In this document: positions 1 through 12,668 of the stretch, in pieces | How the letters are laid out: each line of letters starts with the position of its first letter | How positions within the stretch are numbered: position 1 is the first letter of the stretch | DNA from: Ophiodon elongatus | Lineage: Eukaryota > Chordata > Actinopteri > Perciformes > Hexagrammidae | Length of the DNA stretch: 64,000 bases | Reading direction: 5' to 3' | NCBI GenBank assembly: GCA_016806645.1 | Contig: JACSYO010001682.1 | Span: 912,001 to 976,000, forward strand | Translations under genes and position numbers: made by a program | Notes under the pieces: model-generated | Told to the model about the DNA's origin: nothing | What the model saw: only the letters and a program-made list of their open reading frames with translations | Databases searched by the model: none

Positions 1-747
1 GACAGGATGGCTGAATTGACTTTGAAAAACGGGACAAGGCTGGTGTCAAAGGACAGTCTGTGGATCCCAGTGGCACCTCCTGCGGCTGGATTTTGCATTA
101 GATGGAAATAAACATGGGAGAATATTGCTGTGTGGGTGAGGTTTTTTTTTTTGCAATAAAGCCGGACGAATAACGGACATCTTAATGATTAGGCTTGTAC
201 AAAGCGTACAAAAGTCTGTATCTGTTTTTTGTTTCCCTGACGAAAAAGACAATAATGGTAATCGCGATCAGCGCTATCTGCACTCATGCAACTGACATCA
301 GCAGTTTGATTAAGCATCTCCTCCGCCCATGGCCTACATCTGCCCTCATTTCTCTGTTTGATGTATTTTCCTTCCCCGTTGTTTTTGCAAGGGGGGAAAT
401 AAAAGAAGACACCAAGACAAATTCCCTTTGGGACCTTGAATCATCTTTCATGGATTCTGTGGACGGCTATCTTCCTCCGTGACTGGTAATCTTCGACAAG
501 GGTTATTGTTTCACATCAATACCAATTCCTACTTGTTGAGATAAAATTGGTATTCATGGTGTGTCTGACAATTTTTCCTTTGCTTTTTTGATTGATCTCA
601 ACGCACCACAACCCATGTGCCTCAGCTTTTTAACCTTAAGGTGTCTTACTGTAGGTTTATGACACCATAGGCTATTAGACCTGTTTCATTCCAATGATGA
701 CAGGCTATAAATACATTGTTTTAATCCATGACAGTATGTAAAGCCAA
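1..747. other. Non-coding stretch, nothing recognised
   Basis: No protein-like frame, RNA gene or repeat family is evident. A T-run lies near 141-151. The overlapping short open frames here have no recognisable composition and are treated as chance. Confidence 0.5.
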
Positions 748-800
748 CACATTGTCCCTCCCAGCTCGTCAAATACTGGTGCTTTGTCAGTGGCAAATGT
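748..800 (+). repeat. X-family fragment X1
   Basis: A short fragment carries the words CTCGTCAAATA and TTTGTCAGTGGC. The same pair occurs in order at about 15.39 kb on the plus strand, and in reverse complement near 51.75-51.78 kb. I read this as the 5' part of a dispersed teleost repeat, labelled X here. The internal and 3' parts are absent, so it is a relic. The flanks to 1810 show nothing else recognisable. Confidence 0.5.
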
Positions 801-1810
801 TTTGTGACTGATTGTCCACAAAGAGATTGACTGCAACCACCAATTTATTGTTATAACAAAAAAGTACCCAGCTTTTCTCTTAAGACATTTGTTTTCCAGC
901 AGTTGTAATAGGGCTGCCAAACTGTGATAGAGTTGGTTAGCACACAAATGACTACACAGCTGATGTATAAAACTGGACTTCCACTTGCACTTCCAAAAAG
1001 TTAGAAGACTAGTTAGTGTGAGACACATGGTCAAAATCGAAGCAGATAAAGGCCATATCGAATGGGGCCAAACAAATAATGTAACTCTGCCTAATAAACA
1101 CCGATGTCTTTCAAACTGTTTGCTGACAGTTTGTAATGCAGAAAATTAGGGGGTCAAGCCCAAGTCAAGGTGCCTTTGTGATGTCACTTGAGTCATTTTG
1201 GCTTACACTTGCTCAACTAGAGCCACAGAATACATTAAACACCTGTTTTGAATGATTGGACTGTCCCTTTTACTGTCAATTTAAAAATAATAGTTTTAAT
1301 GTGTCTTTTACTGCTAAAATCAGCAAACAAAAGACAGACATTACAACTTCAGCCCCAGTACTGCAGATGGCTGCTAAAAGTGAGGCACCAATCAAACAGC
1401 TGAGACAGAGACATTTTAGAAGACCTTCCCTTACACTGAAGCTGAGCTGCCTTGTCCTCTGTCACAGCCAATAGATACTTCTTTTTTCCTTTTATAGCTC
1501 AGACTTACCCGTATCAATCCACAGGCAAGTCCAGGAGCAAGGTGTTAGTTATGTGGATGGGTCCGATCCCAGGCCTCCATCTGCCCAAAAGTGGGCAAAG
1601 AGTTCAGCCTCTGGTCTGATTACACAGCAACCAGCTGTTGACAGCCTGTGGCAGTGATGCACAAATGCAATGACCAAGTGTCTCGCTTTTGCAGCGTTAA
1701 TAGTTTTTCATTTTTTGTATTTAGTTGTTTTGCATTTAATCCATGCCTAGGGGATGTTACACAGCAACCATGTGCAGAAGGAGTCCGTGTTTTGACAATG
1801 ATCCTCTTCA

Positions 1811-2235
1811 AGGGGCAGTTCACCTAAAAGTAAAGAAAATACAGTTTTCCTCTTACCTATAGTGCCATTTATCTAGATTGTTTTGGTGTGAGTTGTAAAG
1901 TGTTGGCAGATATTGGCTGTAAAGATGTCTGCCTTCTATTGAATATAATGGAAGTAGATGGCACTCGACTTATGGTGCTCAAAGTGCACCCGAAGAAAAG
2001 AAAAGAAATGCGTTTGAAAAACAGAAATCATGACCCAGTTACTCAAAATAATCAACAGACCTTGTTGTGAGAAGGTACACATAGGAACTATTTTCTCTTT
2101 ACCGAACAACACCCACCAACCACATTTTAGAAGGAAGAGTACATCTGCTTCTGAATGAGAGGCCCCTCGCTAACCGATACTGCTAGCACACGTTGAATGC
2201 CATTAATGTTTACATCTCACACTTTCACGAGCCTC
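1811..2235 (+). repeat. Dispersed teleost-type repeat, relic
   Basis: This segment resembles a repeat I know as common in fish intergenic DNA. It begins GGGGCAGTTCACCTAAAAG, runs through TTGTTTTGGTGTGAGTTG and ends around a block rich in ACCGAACAACACCCACC. Only one copy was seen in the window, so the call rests on recognition rather than an internal alignment. The 60-residue open frame inside it at 1888-2070 is not a gene. The family is unassigned. Confidence 0.5.
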
Positions 2236-2764
2236 TCGTCAACTGGTAGACGGACACTTCCTTCCGTCCACACACTTTTGGTATGTTTTTAATAGTTAGG
2301 TCTTGGCCCCAACGAAGTGAAATAATGCTACATCATACATGATATTATATACAGTTATACCTCAAAATAATCCCAGTTTGGTGTGGAAGACTGTCCTGCA
2401 CATAACCCTGATCTTCACCTCCAGCACTTTTGGAATTAACTGGAACTCTGTCTGAGAACAAGACATTTCCACCTAACATCAGTGTTGGATCTCACTAACA
2501 CCCTTTTTAGACAACGGTTGCTGTATGACGCGGATCTACTCAACGCATTTTCCGACCCACGCTGGACCCATTCAAATGAGACAGCTGTCCCCACTGCTTG
2601 CCGCATTAGGAGAGACTCCAGTCTATAGTGCAGTTCATACACTCCACTGATAAACCAGAGACTTACGCTGAATTACATTCAATAATTACCAGATAAAAGT
2701 TCAGTCTCACTTCTCTGGCTGTCCATATGCACACTCCCTTACCCTTGATCGCCCATGCATGCGC
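2236..2764. other. Non-coding stretch, nothing recognised
   Basis: Mixed-composition sequence with no repeat copy, microsatellite or exon signal that I can support. Confidence 0.4.
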
Positions 2765-2812
2765 GCTTTCCTTTTCTTTATTTTTTTCCTGGCTTTCTCC
2801 TCTACTCTCTTT

Positions 2813-3046
2813 TTACTGCAGGTTACTTAAATGATGGTTTACCGTCAGTATCATTGAATTGATTTCCGTTCCTGGTAACAAAGCCAGTTCACTAAAGCTT
2901 TCCACCATGTCTGATCCTGGTGGGAGGGAGGGTCGACTGATGCTCATTGACCCATTCAGAATGGATGTATCAGATGAAGCTGTAATGTTGTTGTTGTTGT
3001 TGTTATCATCCAATCCAAGACTATTTTGGCTGTTCAAACCTTGCAC
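2813..3046 (-). CDS. Candidate terminal exon or chance frame, minus strand
   Basis: A 77-codon frame on the minus strand opens at a GTG codon directly after an in-frame TAA and closes with TAA. Its composition is protein-like and rich in Ser, Asn and Leu, as in the disordered tail of a transcription factor. A run of six Asn is encoded by a CAA/AAC-type microsatellite, and the segment MSISRPSLPPGSDMVESFSE follows. On the minus strand an AATAAA word lies about 30 bases beyond the stop. Against this, there is no strong splice acceptor at the upstream end, no partner exon was found, and a plus-strand frame is also open over 2859-3050. I do not recognise the protein. Chance is the more likely explanation. 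Confidence 0.15.
   Translation of the reverse strand: MQGLNSQNSLGLDDNNNNNNITASSDTSILNGSMSISRPSLPPGSDMVESFSELALLPGTEINSMILTVNHHLSNLQ
2987..3004 (+). repeat. (GTT)6 microsatellite
   Basis: Six perfect GTT units. Read on the minus strand they give the AAC run that encodes poly-Asn in the frame above. Confidence 0.9.
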
Positions 3047-6000
3047 TTAAGGTCTTGTTTTTGCCTCAGATTATTTGCTTGTAGTCTGAAACTCCCTTTC
3101 AAATGGCATCAACTATAATAACCGTTGATGCCGTTAATAACTCTCGTAAACAGACAATCTAACAATCACATGCACTTTATACAGTGATCAACCAGTTGTG
3201 GATAGATATAAAAGTAAGTAAAGGCAAAAAATGCTTCTTCATGTTTAGCAAGGTTATGTATATGGTGCACTGGGATTTGTTCTAAATTCCCATTGCTGTT
3301 TCTTTCATTCTTGTATGTACAAGTTGTACGTTTAAATTTTTTCCCTCTTCATTTTGAATCCTCATCCGGACAGAGGGTGCATCGACCAGTTAGCTAGCTT
3401 GACCATGCCGCATTGTTGAGATTTCAAAAAAATCTCTGCATCAGAAATCTCACAAAGAACACCAGTTCGCAGAGACATTTACATTGTTACATGTTGTTTA
3501 CATGTTTGGAGAAGCATATTTCCTGCTCAGGGCAGAATTTGACCTTCACAAACTACTTTTTTTTTGTACAACAGAGAGCAACGCCATGAATGTGTCAGTC
3601 ATGTTACTGACCCAAAGTGTGCCTGAGAATCTCTATCTGTACAGAGTTTGTGGGAGGCAGTGTTAGTTCAGACAATCGAACAACCTGGTAGGTTTGAAGC
3701 ATACCGAGGCCTTTAAATAGAATTCCACAGTGCAAGCAAACTGGGTGGAATCAGGAACTGGCATCCACTCAGCCTTTGGTCCCGTCTTCCTCCTTGATGA
3801 CAACAGCAGCCCACCTCCCCGCCTGTCTGGCCGACTGACTGAAGAGGCTGTGAAAACTGTCATGTCCATGGCCCGGTTCCACCAGATAACACAACTTTAA
3901 TAGTGGATCACAGAAGCCCACTGACACCCTGAATGACACCGAATGAAAGAACTTGACATGGGAACATGAATGCGAACACAATGGTTTTGACAAGCAAGCA
4001 ACAGATCCAACAGGGAATTATGCAGTGGCCCTTGGATACAAAATAATGCACACTCTTTAACTATTCATCAGCCCACTGACACAGAGGACGATTTGAGTGT
4101 CTTCAACAGTATTAAACAAGACAAAATAAGGTTGCTTGGTCGGAGTTCAAACGCAACAGCAGGCATGGACCTTGAAGTGTGCAGACAACTGCTCATTGAT
4201 TCCATTCCCTGAAGGCTGATGCTGCTGCTTTGAATTCATCAACAAAATGTCTTTTGGGGCAAAAAAAAGAAGAAGCCCCCTTTCCTGGACCAATTGCATC
4301 AATCTGCTGCTGATGCCAGCCGGCCTGTTGGATCAACCTCAACCCCTAAAAGTTTTGTGTAAAAAAGCACCATGCCACTCACACTCACTGTCTACCCTAA
4401 GCTCTGCTTTGTGGAAGCGGCGGGGAGGGTGGGGCGGCTGGGACATTCAGGCCAATTGTCTGTCACATCAATCAGAGGGATGTTCATCCAGCAATCAGTC
4501 AGTGAGCCGGTGGTGGCATGGGCATCAATAAAGCAGGCTGACAGCAGGCTTGGAGGGACTGTAACGGCCCTCTTCCTCCTGGAGTGTGCCTCGAAAACAC
4601 ACAGATATGCAACAGATAGAATGGACTGACTGCACCATTCAAATCAATAACGGCTCCCCAATTCAACTGTTCCTGCTTCTTATTCAGGCTTTTAAAAAAG
4701 TCATTTGGCTGGAGGCTTGACTCACTGGCAGAAAACCGATTTTTGGATCTTCATTTGGAGTCAAACCAAGTTTTATTTTTTACCGTCAACTCAACACACA
4801 TTTACAACTGGTTTGCTAAGTCATCCATTGTACACCCCAGAGAGGTGCAACAGAAAACAAACATTAACAACATATCCTTTATTTTCTAAACCAGGCCCTG
4901 CATAATTGTTTGCACATTAGCCAACAACTTCATCAGAACACAGAATGTTAATGTTGTGTTTAGAGCTTGTTCCACGACCCCCAATTGCCCCTTTTCCATT
5001 GCCAACACCGTCCTCCCAAAACGTCCCTTCATGTAGTTTTAAAAAGGGGCACACGTGTGGTAACTCGCCACATCCAGTCATCTCAATGGGGAAAGGGTGG
5101 CAGAGGGGATGACAGTGATCACGGCGGTAGGGGTATGAAAGGGGTTGCCACCCATGTGAACAGACTTATTACTTGTCCTGCCACTCGGGGTTCACCGTGC
5201 CAAACTTTTGGTGGTGACCGCCTGGCTTTGGCCAATCAAATAAAAGGAGGCCGAAGAATAAATAATAAAAGAAGAGCAATGGAGGAGCAGATAATGCTGG
5301 TGTCTGAATACCAGAAGTTGTAGAACCCTGTGCTAGCTACTTATAAGGACAACCAGAAGCCTATTTTCTTCAGGAATTACTTTCATGGCGCTAAGCTAGC
5401 TTGTACTAAACGACGCTATGCTTTTTGGGGAAAGACTCTTGCAGGTATAAGCGGTTGTTATTGTGGATGGCGCACGGCGGTGTGAAAGCACAACCGTAAA
5501 ACAGAAAATAACATAATCTTTAATTTTTTAAAGCAATAAAGCCCACCATTGCTCGATACAGGGTTTTTCGCTGCTATGTCCTATGGTCCGATTTGATCAG
5601 TAGCTTATGGTTTCTAATGTTTGCTCATGTTCAACCATTGCTATTTTAGCCTTTGATGAATTAAAAACCCAATAGAAATGGATCCGTTTGGATGTAGGCA
5701 GATTACAAAAACAACAAAAAAGTTACAAACTTAATTTTTTAAGCAACACACCAAACAAACTGTTCTTAGCGGTGAGTGGGCACTCGATTCGGAGAAAATC
5801 TGTAAATGGTTAGTCTGTCTCCTCTTCTCTTTGGTATAAAGAAATCACAGACTTGAGTGCAGTTTCTGATTGCCTTATACCAATCTGTGCAGTTTCTGAT
5901 TTCACTATTTCTGGAGAACCAACCATTCAAATATTACCTCTCCTTGCCATCTGAAGCAGCTGCTCTGCAAAGTTGCCAGAACCTACTTGAATAAAGTGAC

Positions 6001-7042
6001 TATCTCTCCCCAGAGAGCAGCAGTTTTTGAAGTAGAAACCTTGCCATGACACACTGAAGGTCTCTCCCTATCTGTCTGTTCTAACTCTATCTTCAGAGCG
6101 CTCCGTCTGCAGCGAGGTGCCAGCTCTGTGCCTCTTATTCAAGTCACACATCTCGGGGGGAGTCCCTCTGAGGACAAAAGCAAGGAGGCCTGGACCATGA
6201 AAAGAGATTAACATTTCACAGATTTGAATTCTGAGCAGCGCCGCCACCGCTACTGTTTCCAACTAAATGGATGAAGTGTTTGTTTACTTGGTTGTTTCAA
6301 TACTGATTAAAATAATAATAACCCGTGAGGAGCAAAGACTCGCATTACAGCGGCTTTGCCACTCATGTACCGTGAGTTAAGAGCTTGTTGTAATGAATAA
6401 CCATTGACGGTTCTGTTTTGAACTCACAGTTTGAAAAGCTGCATGTTCCTGGAAATTGTCCAAATGCTGACAGTTGCTTGTCTTCGTGCTGTTCTTAAGT
6501 CCCCCTGGCAATTGCACGAGATATAGATTAGCACAGAGAATGGGCTACTTATTCTGTTGGTAATGTATTCCTGGCTAATGGAATTGTTATTAACATTCAT
6601 GGTGATTGCACACTGCTTATATTTTTGTCATCATGTTAAGTTTTACCGGTTATCAAACCTTGAAGTAATAATGCATTTTAATACTTATTTCTTCTGGAAA
6701 AGAGACAAGAACCACTAGATACAGTATTGAACATACACAAAAATAAACCTATTGAATCTTCAAAGATTTGGTAAAAAGTACTGTGGAGATGTAAAACGAC
6801 CAAAAATAGTAAAATCACAGATTTTATATATGAATATCAGTTTACTCGTCCTGAGGCATATCACAACAGTTGTATGTCATCTGTGGCTGACAAAATAACC
6901 CCTGATGATGTCGTCGGGATGTCTTCTTAGACGTTAACATTTTAAAGATTTTAACAGAAATGAATAGTCACCATGAAAGATGTTGTTGTTAACCAGGTAA
7001 TCTAATGAAAGCTACTATTGAACTGTATCATGGGAAAAACGT
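3047..7042. other. Long non-coding stretch
   Basis: About 4 kb without a supportable gene. The many short frames here overlap on both strands and have no family signature. The part near 5940-6270 is relatively GC-balanced and repeat-poor, and 6270-7040 is A/T-rich. No microsatellite or recognised repeat copy was found. Confidence 0.4.
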
Positions 7043-7360
7043 TCCCACTCCCAACTACCCCATGTCAGGTTTGGACATGTCAGTATTTTTTAAATAAACT
7101 TCAGTGTTCACAGGAAACATACTTTCCGTTCCATACTTGCATACAGTGTGTTTTTAAAAATAAACTTCCAAAGTAGGTTTACTTAGTTTTTAGGTTTACT
7201 TGGTTTTTAGGTTTACTTGGTTTTTAGGTTTACTTTAGGTTTACTAGTTTTAGGCAACAAAACTACTTGGTTATGCTGAGGAAAAGATTGTGGTTTGGGG
7301 TAAAATAAGTATTTTCAGGCGATCGTGGTCTCCTGGGTGAAAGTGGGTTTGTTTGACTCA
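7043..7360 (+). repeat. X-family copy X2
   Basis: This copy runs through the X landmarks in order. The degraded 5' words CACTCCCAACTACCCC lie near 7045, then TGTTCACAGGAAACATACTT, then a tandem AGGTTTACTTGG block, then GCAACAAAACTACTTGGTTA near 7254-7273. It ends with GGTCTCCTGGGTGAAAGT near 7328-7345. The block around GCAACAAAACTAC recurs at 15.5 kb and in reverse complement at 51.6 kb. The last block recurs in the arms of the 29.2-29.7 and 50.4-51.4 kb elements. Confidence 0.6.
7175..7251 (+). repeat. 17-bp tandem repeat inside X2
   Basis: Three successive 17-bp units, AGGTTTACTTRGTTTTT, start at 7175, 7192 and 7209. Two shortened units begin at 7226 and 7237. Other X copies have only one or two equivalents of this word, so the array looks like a local expansion of an internal motif. 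Confidence 0.85.
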
Positions 7361-7456
7361 AGAAGCTAAAATCTGAAAGAAGCCAAAGGGTGCTTTGGTG
7401 CATTGACATTGACCAAGCAGCAGTTTGAAACGAGTTTGAAATTGAGAATGTGGGTG

Positions 7457-7620
7457 GGAAGTGGATCCAGTGTTTTTGGAGCTTGCGCCATACTATGGAT
7501 TACACTTCAGGTTATTTCAGCCTCTGCTGCATCATTTGTCCACCCTTTTAAAAAAGAATAAAACAAACAAATAGTCTCTCACAAGTCCCATACTTTTGTG
7601 CAAAGTTTTCCATGATTTTT
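7457..7620 (+). repeat. Dispersed repeat Q, copy 1
   Basis: The words TGGATCCAGTGTTTTTGGAG and TTCAGGTTATTTCAGCC, then CCTCTGCTGC and TCTCACAAGTC, occur in the same order as at 18171-18300. The two copies share these blocks but differ by indels, so they are old members of one unclassified family. Confidence 0.6.
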
Positions 7621-8679
7621 GAAACTGTTATTGAGTGATTAAGTTTGGAAACCACTAAAAAGCATGACATGAACTGGGAAATTTGCAAAGGTATCTGGAC
7701 ACCTGGAAAAATTTGTCAGAAGTGGTCAAAAGTTCAAAGTGGTTTCATTTTGTTCATTCTGTCCGAGACATTATGAGGTGTGGCAGAAATCTCAGTTAAA
7801 TCCAGATGGACATTTTTTGTGGATGACGGATCACGAGACATACAGCAACAACTCTGGTTTATCAGCACAGTCGTATTTTGGGGAAGCATTTTCCAGAGGT
7901 GAGTGGCAATCAAACATCCCTTTTTCCAAGAAAGCTTCTGACATGCTATCCTGCTAACTATCCAGCTCTTCCTACTTTATTTTCAAAGAAACTACTAAAG
8001 AATATTAACTCCTCTGTGCGTAAGAATTTCTGTCAGCTTACATGAAACCAGATGCAGGTCAAGTACTCAAAGTAGAAATTGTTGCCCAAGAACAAGAAAG
8101 AGTAGCAGAACAGATATTCATTTGACCAGTTGTGTGGCTCAAACCTTTAGAGAATGCTTTACAATGTAAAGAAGAGTAATAGCTCGGTGAGTAGGAAACG
8201 CCTCAGCAGGGGAGTGTCACGTGGCTGACGAAGCGCAGGTGCCCCGGTTGCATGCATGCATGCATATGCTGTCCCATCCATCGTGGGCTCTGGTCAGTCG
8301 TCCTAAAGGCCACTTCATCACGGCATGTCAATGGGACAGAGCTGCTCACTGTTTGAGTGCACCGGCCTGAGACGGGAAATGAGGCCTCCATCAGTCTCTT
8401 TTACACCGCAGGTCTCTGAGCAAGCATAGCCAGCGTGACCAATCCAGCACAGATTCCATGATAATAGCAGGAAATAACAAACAAACAGAAGAATCAACAT
8501 GGGTGACCTCTGATTAAACAAATAACAAGATGCAGTATTGTGCTTTAAAAAGGAATGATTCATCAAAATTACCATAAAAAATGTTGATACATTTCGTGGT
8601 ATTTATATTTTCATTTGCCCGTATATTATTTTGAATATCTGTCTGCAAATCGTCCCCCCAACCACAATAATACAGTGGA
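7621..8679. other. Non-coding stretch with short (CATG)n
   Basis: A four-unit CATG run lies at about 8250-8265. No gene, RNA or repeat family is otherwise evident. Confidence 0.4.
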
Positions 8680-9080
8680 GGTGAATGGAACTTTTTGGTT
8701 CTCAGAGAAATAAAAACAACATTGTAATTATTCGCCCAGCAGCTCTGTATTGGTAATGGTGTGTCGACAAGACTTTGGGAAACTGTGCAAAGTCACTCGC
8801 TGTTGTTCACCAAGAAACAGATCCAAGTCATAAAACCCCAAACTGTCATTTTAACACTGTTGCATATTAGTAAACTTTAGAGGTGTTCATAGCCATATTT
8901 TTTAAAAACTTGACAGAGCTAGCTGTTTCCTCCTGCTTCCAGTCTTCATGCAAAGTCAGACTTAACAAGTCCTGACTCCTGATCTGTATTTATCCCATGG
9001 ACACGGAGATTGACGTTCATCCTCTCATCTTACTTTTGGAAAGAAAGCCCACATCCTAAAATTACTCTGATAAAAAAGGA
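8680..9080 (+). repeat. Dispersed teleost-type repeat R, relic
   Basis: The central block contains TTGACAGAGCTAGCTGTTTC and then CTGCTTCCAGTCTTCATGC, near 8910-8955. I recognise it as a very common fish repeat module. Flanking words such as GTGGAGGTGAATGG at the left and CTCTCATCTTAC at the right fit the same module. Only one copy was found in the window, and the boundaries are approximate. Confidence 0.5.
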
Positions 9081-10200
9081 ATCTTACTTTAAGGTAAATT
9101 TTTTGCTCCCCATATGAAGTTGCATGGGGTTATGAGGCATCCAGGATAGCATCATTTTTGCTACATGTTGAAAAAAAGAGTCTATTATGAGTCCCAGGAA
9201 GACGTTGCGTGTTGTAATTTCTCCAGAAACCATTTGGTTAACACCTTCCCTCTAATCTCTCCCCTGAGAGTTAGAAACTCGTGACGCTTCACATTGCAAC
9301 TCATTTGGGAGACATTTTGGACCATTACTCGTGTGGGATGTGGTAATGCAATTATATCTCCACGCACGCTGTGTTGCTCAGGGCGTCCAGAATGACATTA
9401 GGCTTGATGGATACAGCTATCAAACACATCCTCATGATTGTCATGTGGCATTCAAAAACTGTGTCTGGAGTTTCCCTCCCCCTCCCACACACAACCGTAT
9501 GTCCCAACAGGAAGCCATTACATTCACTTGACAAATTTTTAGTGACTGATAATTTGGACCAGGTAATGAGGTAAATAAAAATAAAACTGGAAAACTACCG
9601 CGATAAATACTTGTAGGCCCTTTTGCTGTGTCTTGATGAGCACATATTAATCAGATGTGACAAAATAAAAATGTTCTGCATCCTAATAAACTTAATCAAC
9701 ACTAATTATCGAGTCTGATTTAACGACTTCTTCCTCTTTGACAGCTCACACAGTATTGGCTGCCGCTATGGCTCAGAGGCTTTGCCTTGTATTCAGTTCC
9801 CTTTAAATTGCTGATATTTTCATAGGCACCTCCTTCAAATTCCAGCAAGAGTTAGATCACAATTTGTTCCAGATTGTCTGTGCGGCGGTTTGTTGGAGGA
9901 ACAGTTCGAGGCAGCTATTTTGCAAACCTTGGTTCTCTCCTCCGGCACTATGGGAGGTTTGCCACAGAGGCCGAGCTGTTTGTATGCACTCATGGGTCCT
10001 TTTGAATTTCTGTCTCTTGCTTTCCCCCACCTCCACACACACACAAAACACACATTTTCGTGGTCACGTTAAAACAAATAAAAAACCAATATGATGATAG
10101 GTTTTCTTCAGATTTGGGTGGTTTTATGACTATAGCTTTCCGTTAGTGGAGTATTCCTTTCCATGCCCTGCCATGTTGGGTATCAGTGCTAACAGTAACT
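9081..10200. other. Non-coding stretch, nothing recognised
   Basis: Several overlapping 60-76-residue frames on both strands at 9.33-9.57 and 9.83-10.09 kb are mutually exclusive and have no protein signature. A short CA run lies near 10034-10054. Confidence 0.4.
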
Positions 10201-10500
10201 AGGGATGTCAAGAGAACCGATATTTTGGTACCAAATCCATGCCAAAATGTGGACACTATGATGGAACTTGTTTGTTCTACATTAACCGGGGTTCAGGGCT
10301 TGTGATTAAAAGCCCTCTGTTGTCTAGGGGATTTATAGGAAATTTCAATAATTTCAATAATGCTACATTGTCAACAATCCGTGTTAAAAACAGATCCGTG
10401 TTGAAATCGGCAGGAGGAGAGCTAATAACACTAGCTGTTAGCAGCACAGTCCTGCTTGGCTAAATAACCAAGCTAGCAGCTAACGTACAGAGGTCGCATC
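10201..10500 (+). repeat. Dispersed teleost-type repeat P, relic
   Basis: The segment opens with AGGGATGTCAAGAGAACCGA and TTGGTACCAAATCCATGCC, a start I know from a common fish interspersed repeat. It ends in a block rich in GCTAGC-type words. Single copy here, family unassigned. Confidence 0.45.
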
Positions 10501-12642
10501 AGTTCACAGTTACATTATGATGCATTCAGCTCTATTGAGTTAAAATTAATGTTGGGCTTCTGTAGGTCATCCGTGCAACAAGCTTATTAGGACCCATATT
10601 TAAGGATTTTGTTAGGAGGAAGTCAGCTGATCAGATTATATACAGTATGTTGGAAAAAGACACAACTTTCACCCAGTAGACTGCGGTTTGTGTCCCGTTG
10701 TTATCCCGTCAACTCATTTTAACCTGTGTATATAAACTTGCATTCATGTACTTAACCTACGTACGTGACCTAAGTTACGTAATAAACACTCATTTACCGG
10801 AGCTAAGGTTTTAATAGTTTTCATTATTTGGGATTTTAATTAGTCAGTAAACTGTTCTCTTTTACTTTTAATGCGTTTTAATTACCAATACTAAGCGCTA
10901 AATGCTGTTTCAAAGCCTTATACTTTTTTAGCCTAAAAGTAACCAAATTTGGACTCACAAAGTCCATAAGTACCTAATATATATTTTCAAAAACCCTCAA
11001 AAGTACACATGCAAAAAAAAAAAAAAAAATAAAGTGGACATGACTTCACTGTAATCTAGATCTAGCACTAGAGCACCAAATATGTATGAATCCAGTGCTA
11101 AAAATAGGCCCCAGCAACTGCACTATTTCCTTCCGTTTCAGTAATGTTTACTAAAAATGGTACTTCCCAGCTGTTTTAGGAAATTACTGAGCAGTTTCAA
11201 ACTGTCTGTGTAACGTTTGTCTTCAGTAGGAACCAATGGGCTTGGGGCTGAGTGTATCGAAAACAGAAACGATTGAGAAATGGACTCTCGCTGGTTTAGG
11301 TTTTTACAAAAGGATTTGCTGACAATAACATTCATTTTAGATTAAGTCATCATTTATTTCTTAAAATGACACAAAATCCACATTATTCTGAAGATAATTT
11401 TGCTCATTTGTTTTTTATATTAAAACAAGACAAATACAGGAGGTCCAAGGACTGTTGCTGTTCTTGTATCAATAAAACATTGGAACCAGGTGAAATAATC
11501 TAACCCCGCTGGCAATTTTTTTCTTTGTCATTTTAAGAAAATATAATTTTCATGGTTCAACACACAACATGTAAGGATGAAGACGTGGATGTAGCTGCTG
11601 CCGGAAACATAAAACACATAATATCCTCTAAAATGTTATGTTTGTTTCTCCGAAGAAAACATTACCAGATGCTCCGAGCAGCGAATGTACAGCATTCACA
11701 AACTGATTACATAATTATTTTTTTGCGCTATAAAGAGCAACTTAGTGGAAAACACATTTATTAGCAAATGTTCCAGACTGTTTCTACAAAGTCCCTTAAC
11801 AACCTGCAAATAAATTACAATTGGAAGTGAAGGCCACACAGAGCAGCAGCTCCTTCACACTGTCCAGCTGCCAATAGTTGCCGACTCCCAACAGTCCTGC
11901 CAACTGCTGCTTGTCCCCTCTCTCTGGCAGACATGTCTCTTAAAGGCCCCTCGCCACTGCCGCCTTTGAACACGACGCAGGCCGCAGGACACACTGTACT
12001 GACCAGATAAACACAACACACATTAAAATCTCACAAATCAAAATAAAGCATGTATTTTTCCATCTTTCAAATGACTTGGTTAATTTCATGCGTGCAATGT
12101 TGTTTATGGAATTTTTGTACGCAACCGGATTTTCAGCTCATTTAACCGAAATGTTCTTTTGGCCACAAAAAACAAGGCTGCTTTTATCTAGGACTTGTTG
12201 CCTCCTGATCAATACCATCTTTGTGCCTTTGATCGTTGAGCCGATTCAGGCATGAAGTTACTGCAAGCCATGTCGGTACTGAACCGAAGATACTGCCAGC
12301 GGGTGGATCCGAACTGTGGGAGAACATATGGGGTCAATTAGGCAGAGTTTGCTCCTGGACGGGGTTCAACTGATCCACAATGGGGACCTGCAGAATAGGT
12401 GGTCTCAGGCCATTTGGCGAGGCAATTGTGGGCAGCCTGCGAGTTAGCGACATGAAAGTATCAGGTGTTAGCCAGCAAATGATCCAGGAAAGGTGAGGCT
12501 GGGACAGCAGATTGGCTGGCTCTGGCTCGGTTTGCAGATAGAGAGGAGAGGGAGAGGAGGGTAACCATGCATGACACACTGCTCTTTAGACACACACTAT
12601 ATCAATTCTCCATTCAAATAAAGCACTTATTATAGTAAAACA
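10501..12642. other. A/T-rich non-coding stretch
   Basis: Mostly A/T-rich DNA with a 17-base A-run at 11013-11029. The patch at 11815-12000 is more GC-rich, but its 68-residue minus-strand frame has no recognisable features. Confidence 0.4.
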
Positions 12643-12668
12643 AATATATATATATATATACATATATA
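12643..12668. repeat. (AT)n microsatellite
   Basis: A nearly perfect AT dinucleotide run with one C interruption. Confidence 0.85.

Noticed and set aside
7175..7251. Possible CRISPR-like array
   Set aside because: The 17-bp units are directly adjacent without spacers and lie within a vertebrate dispersed repeat.
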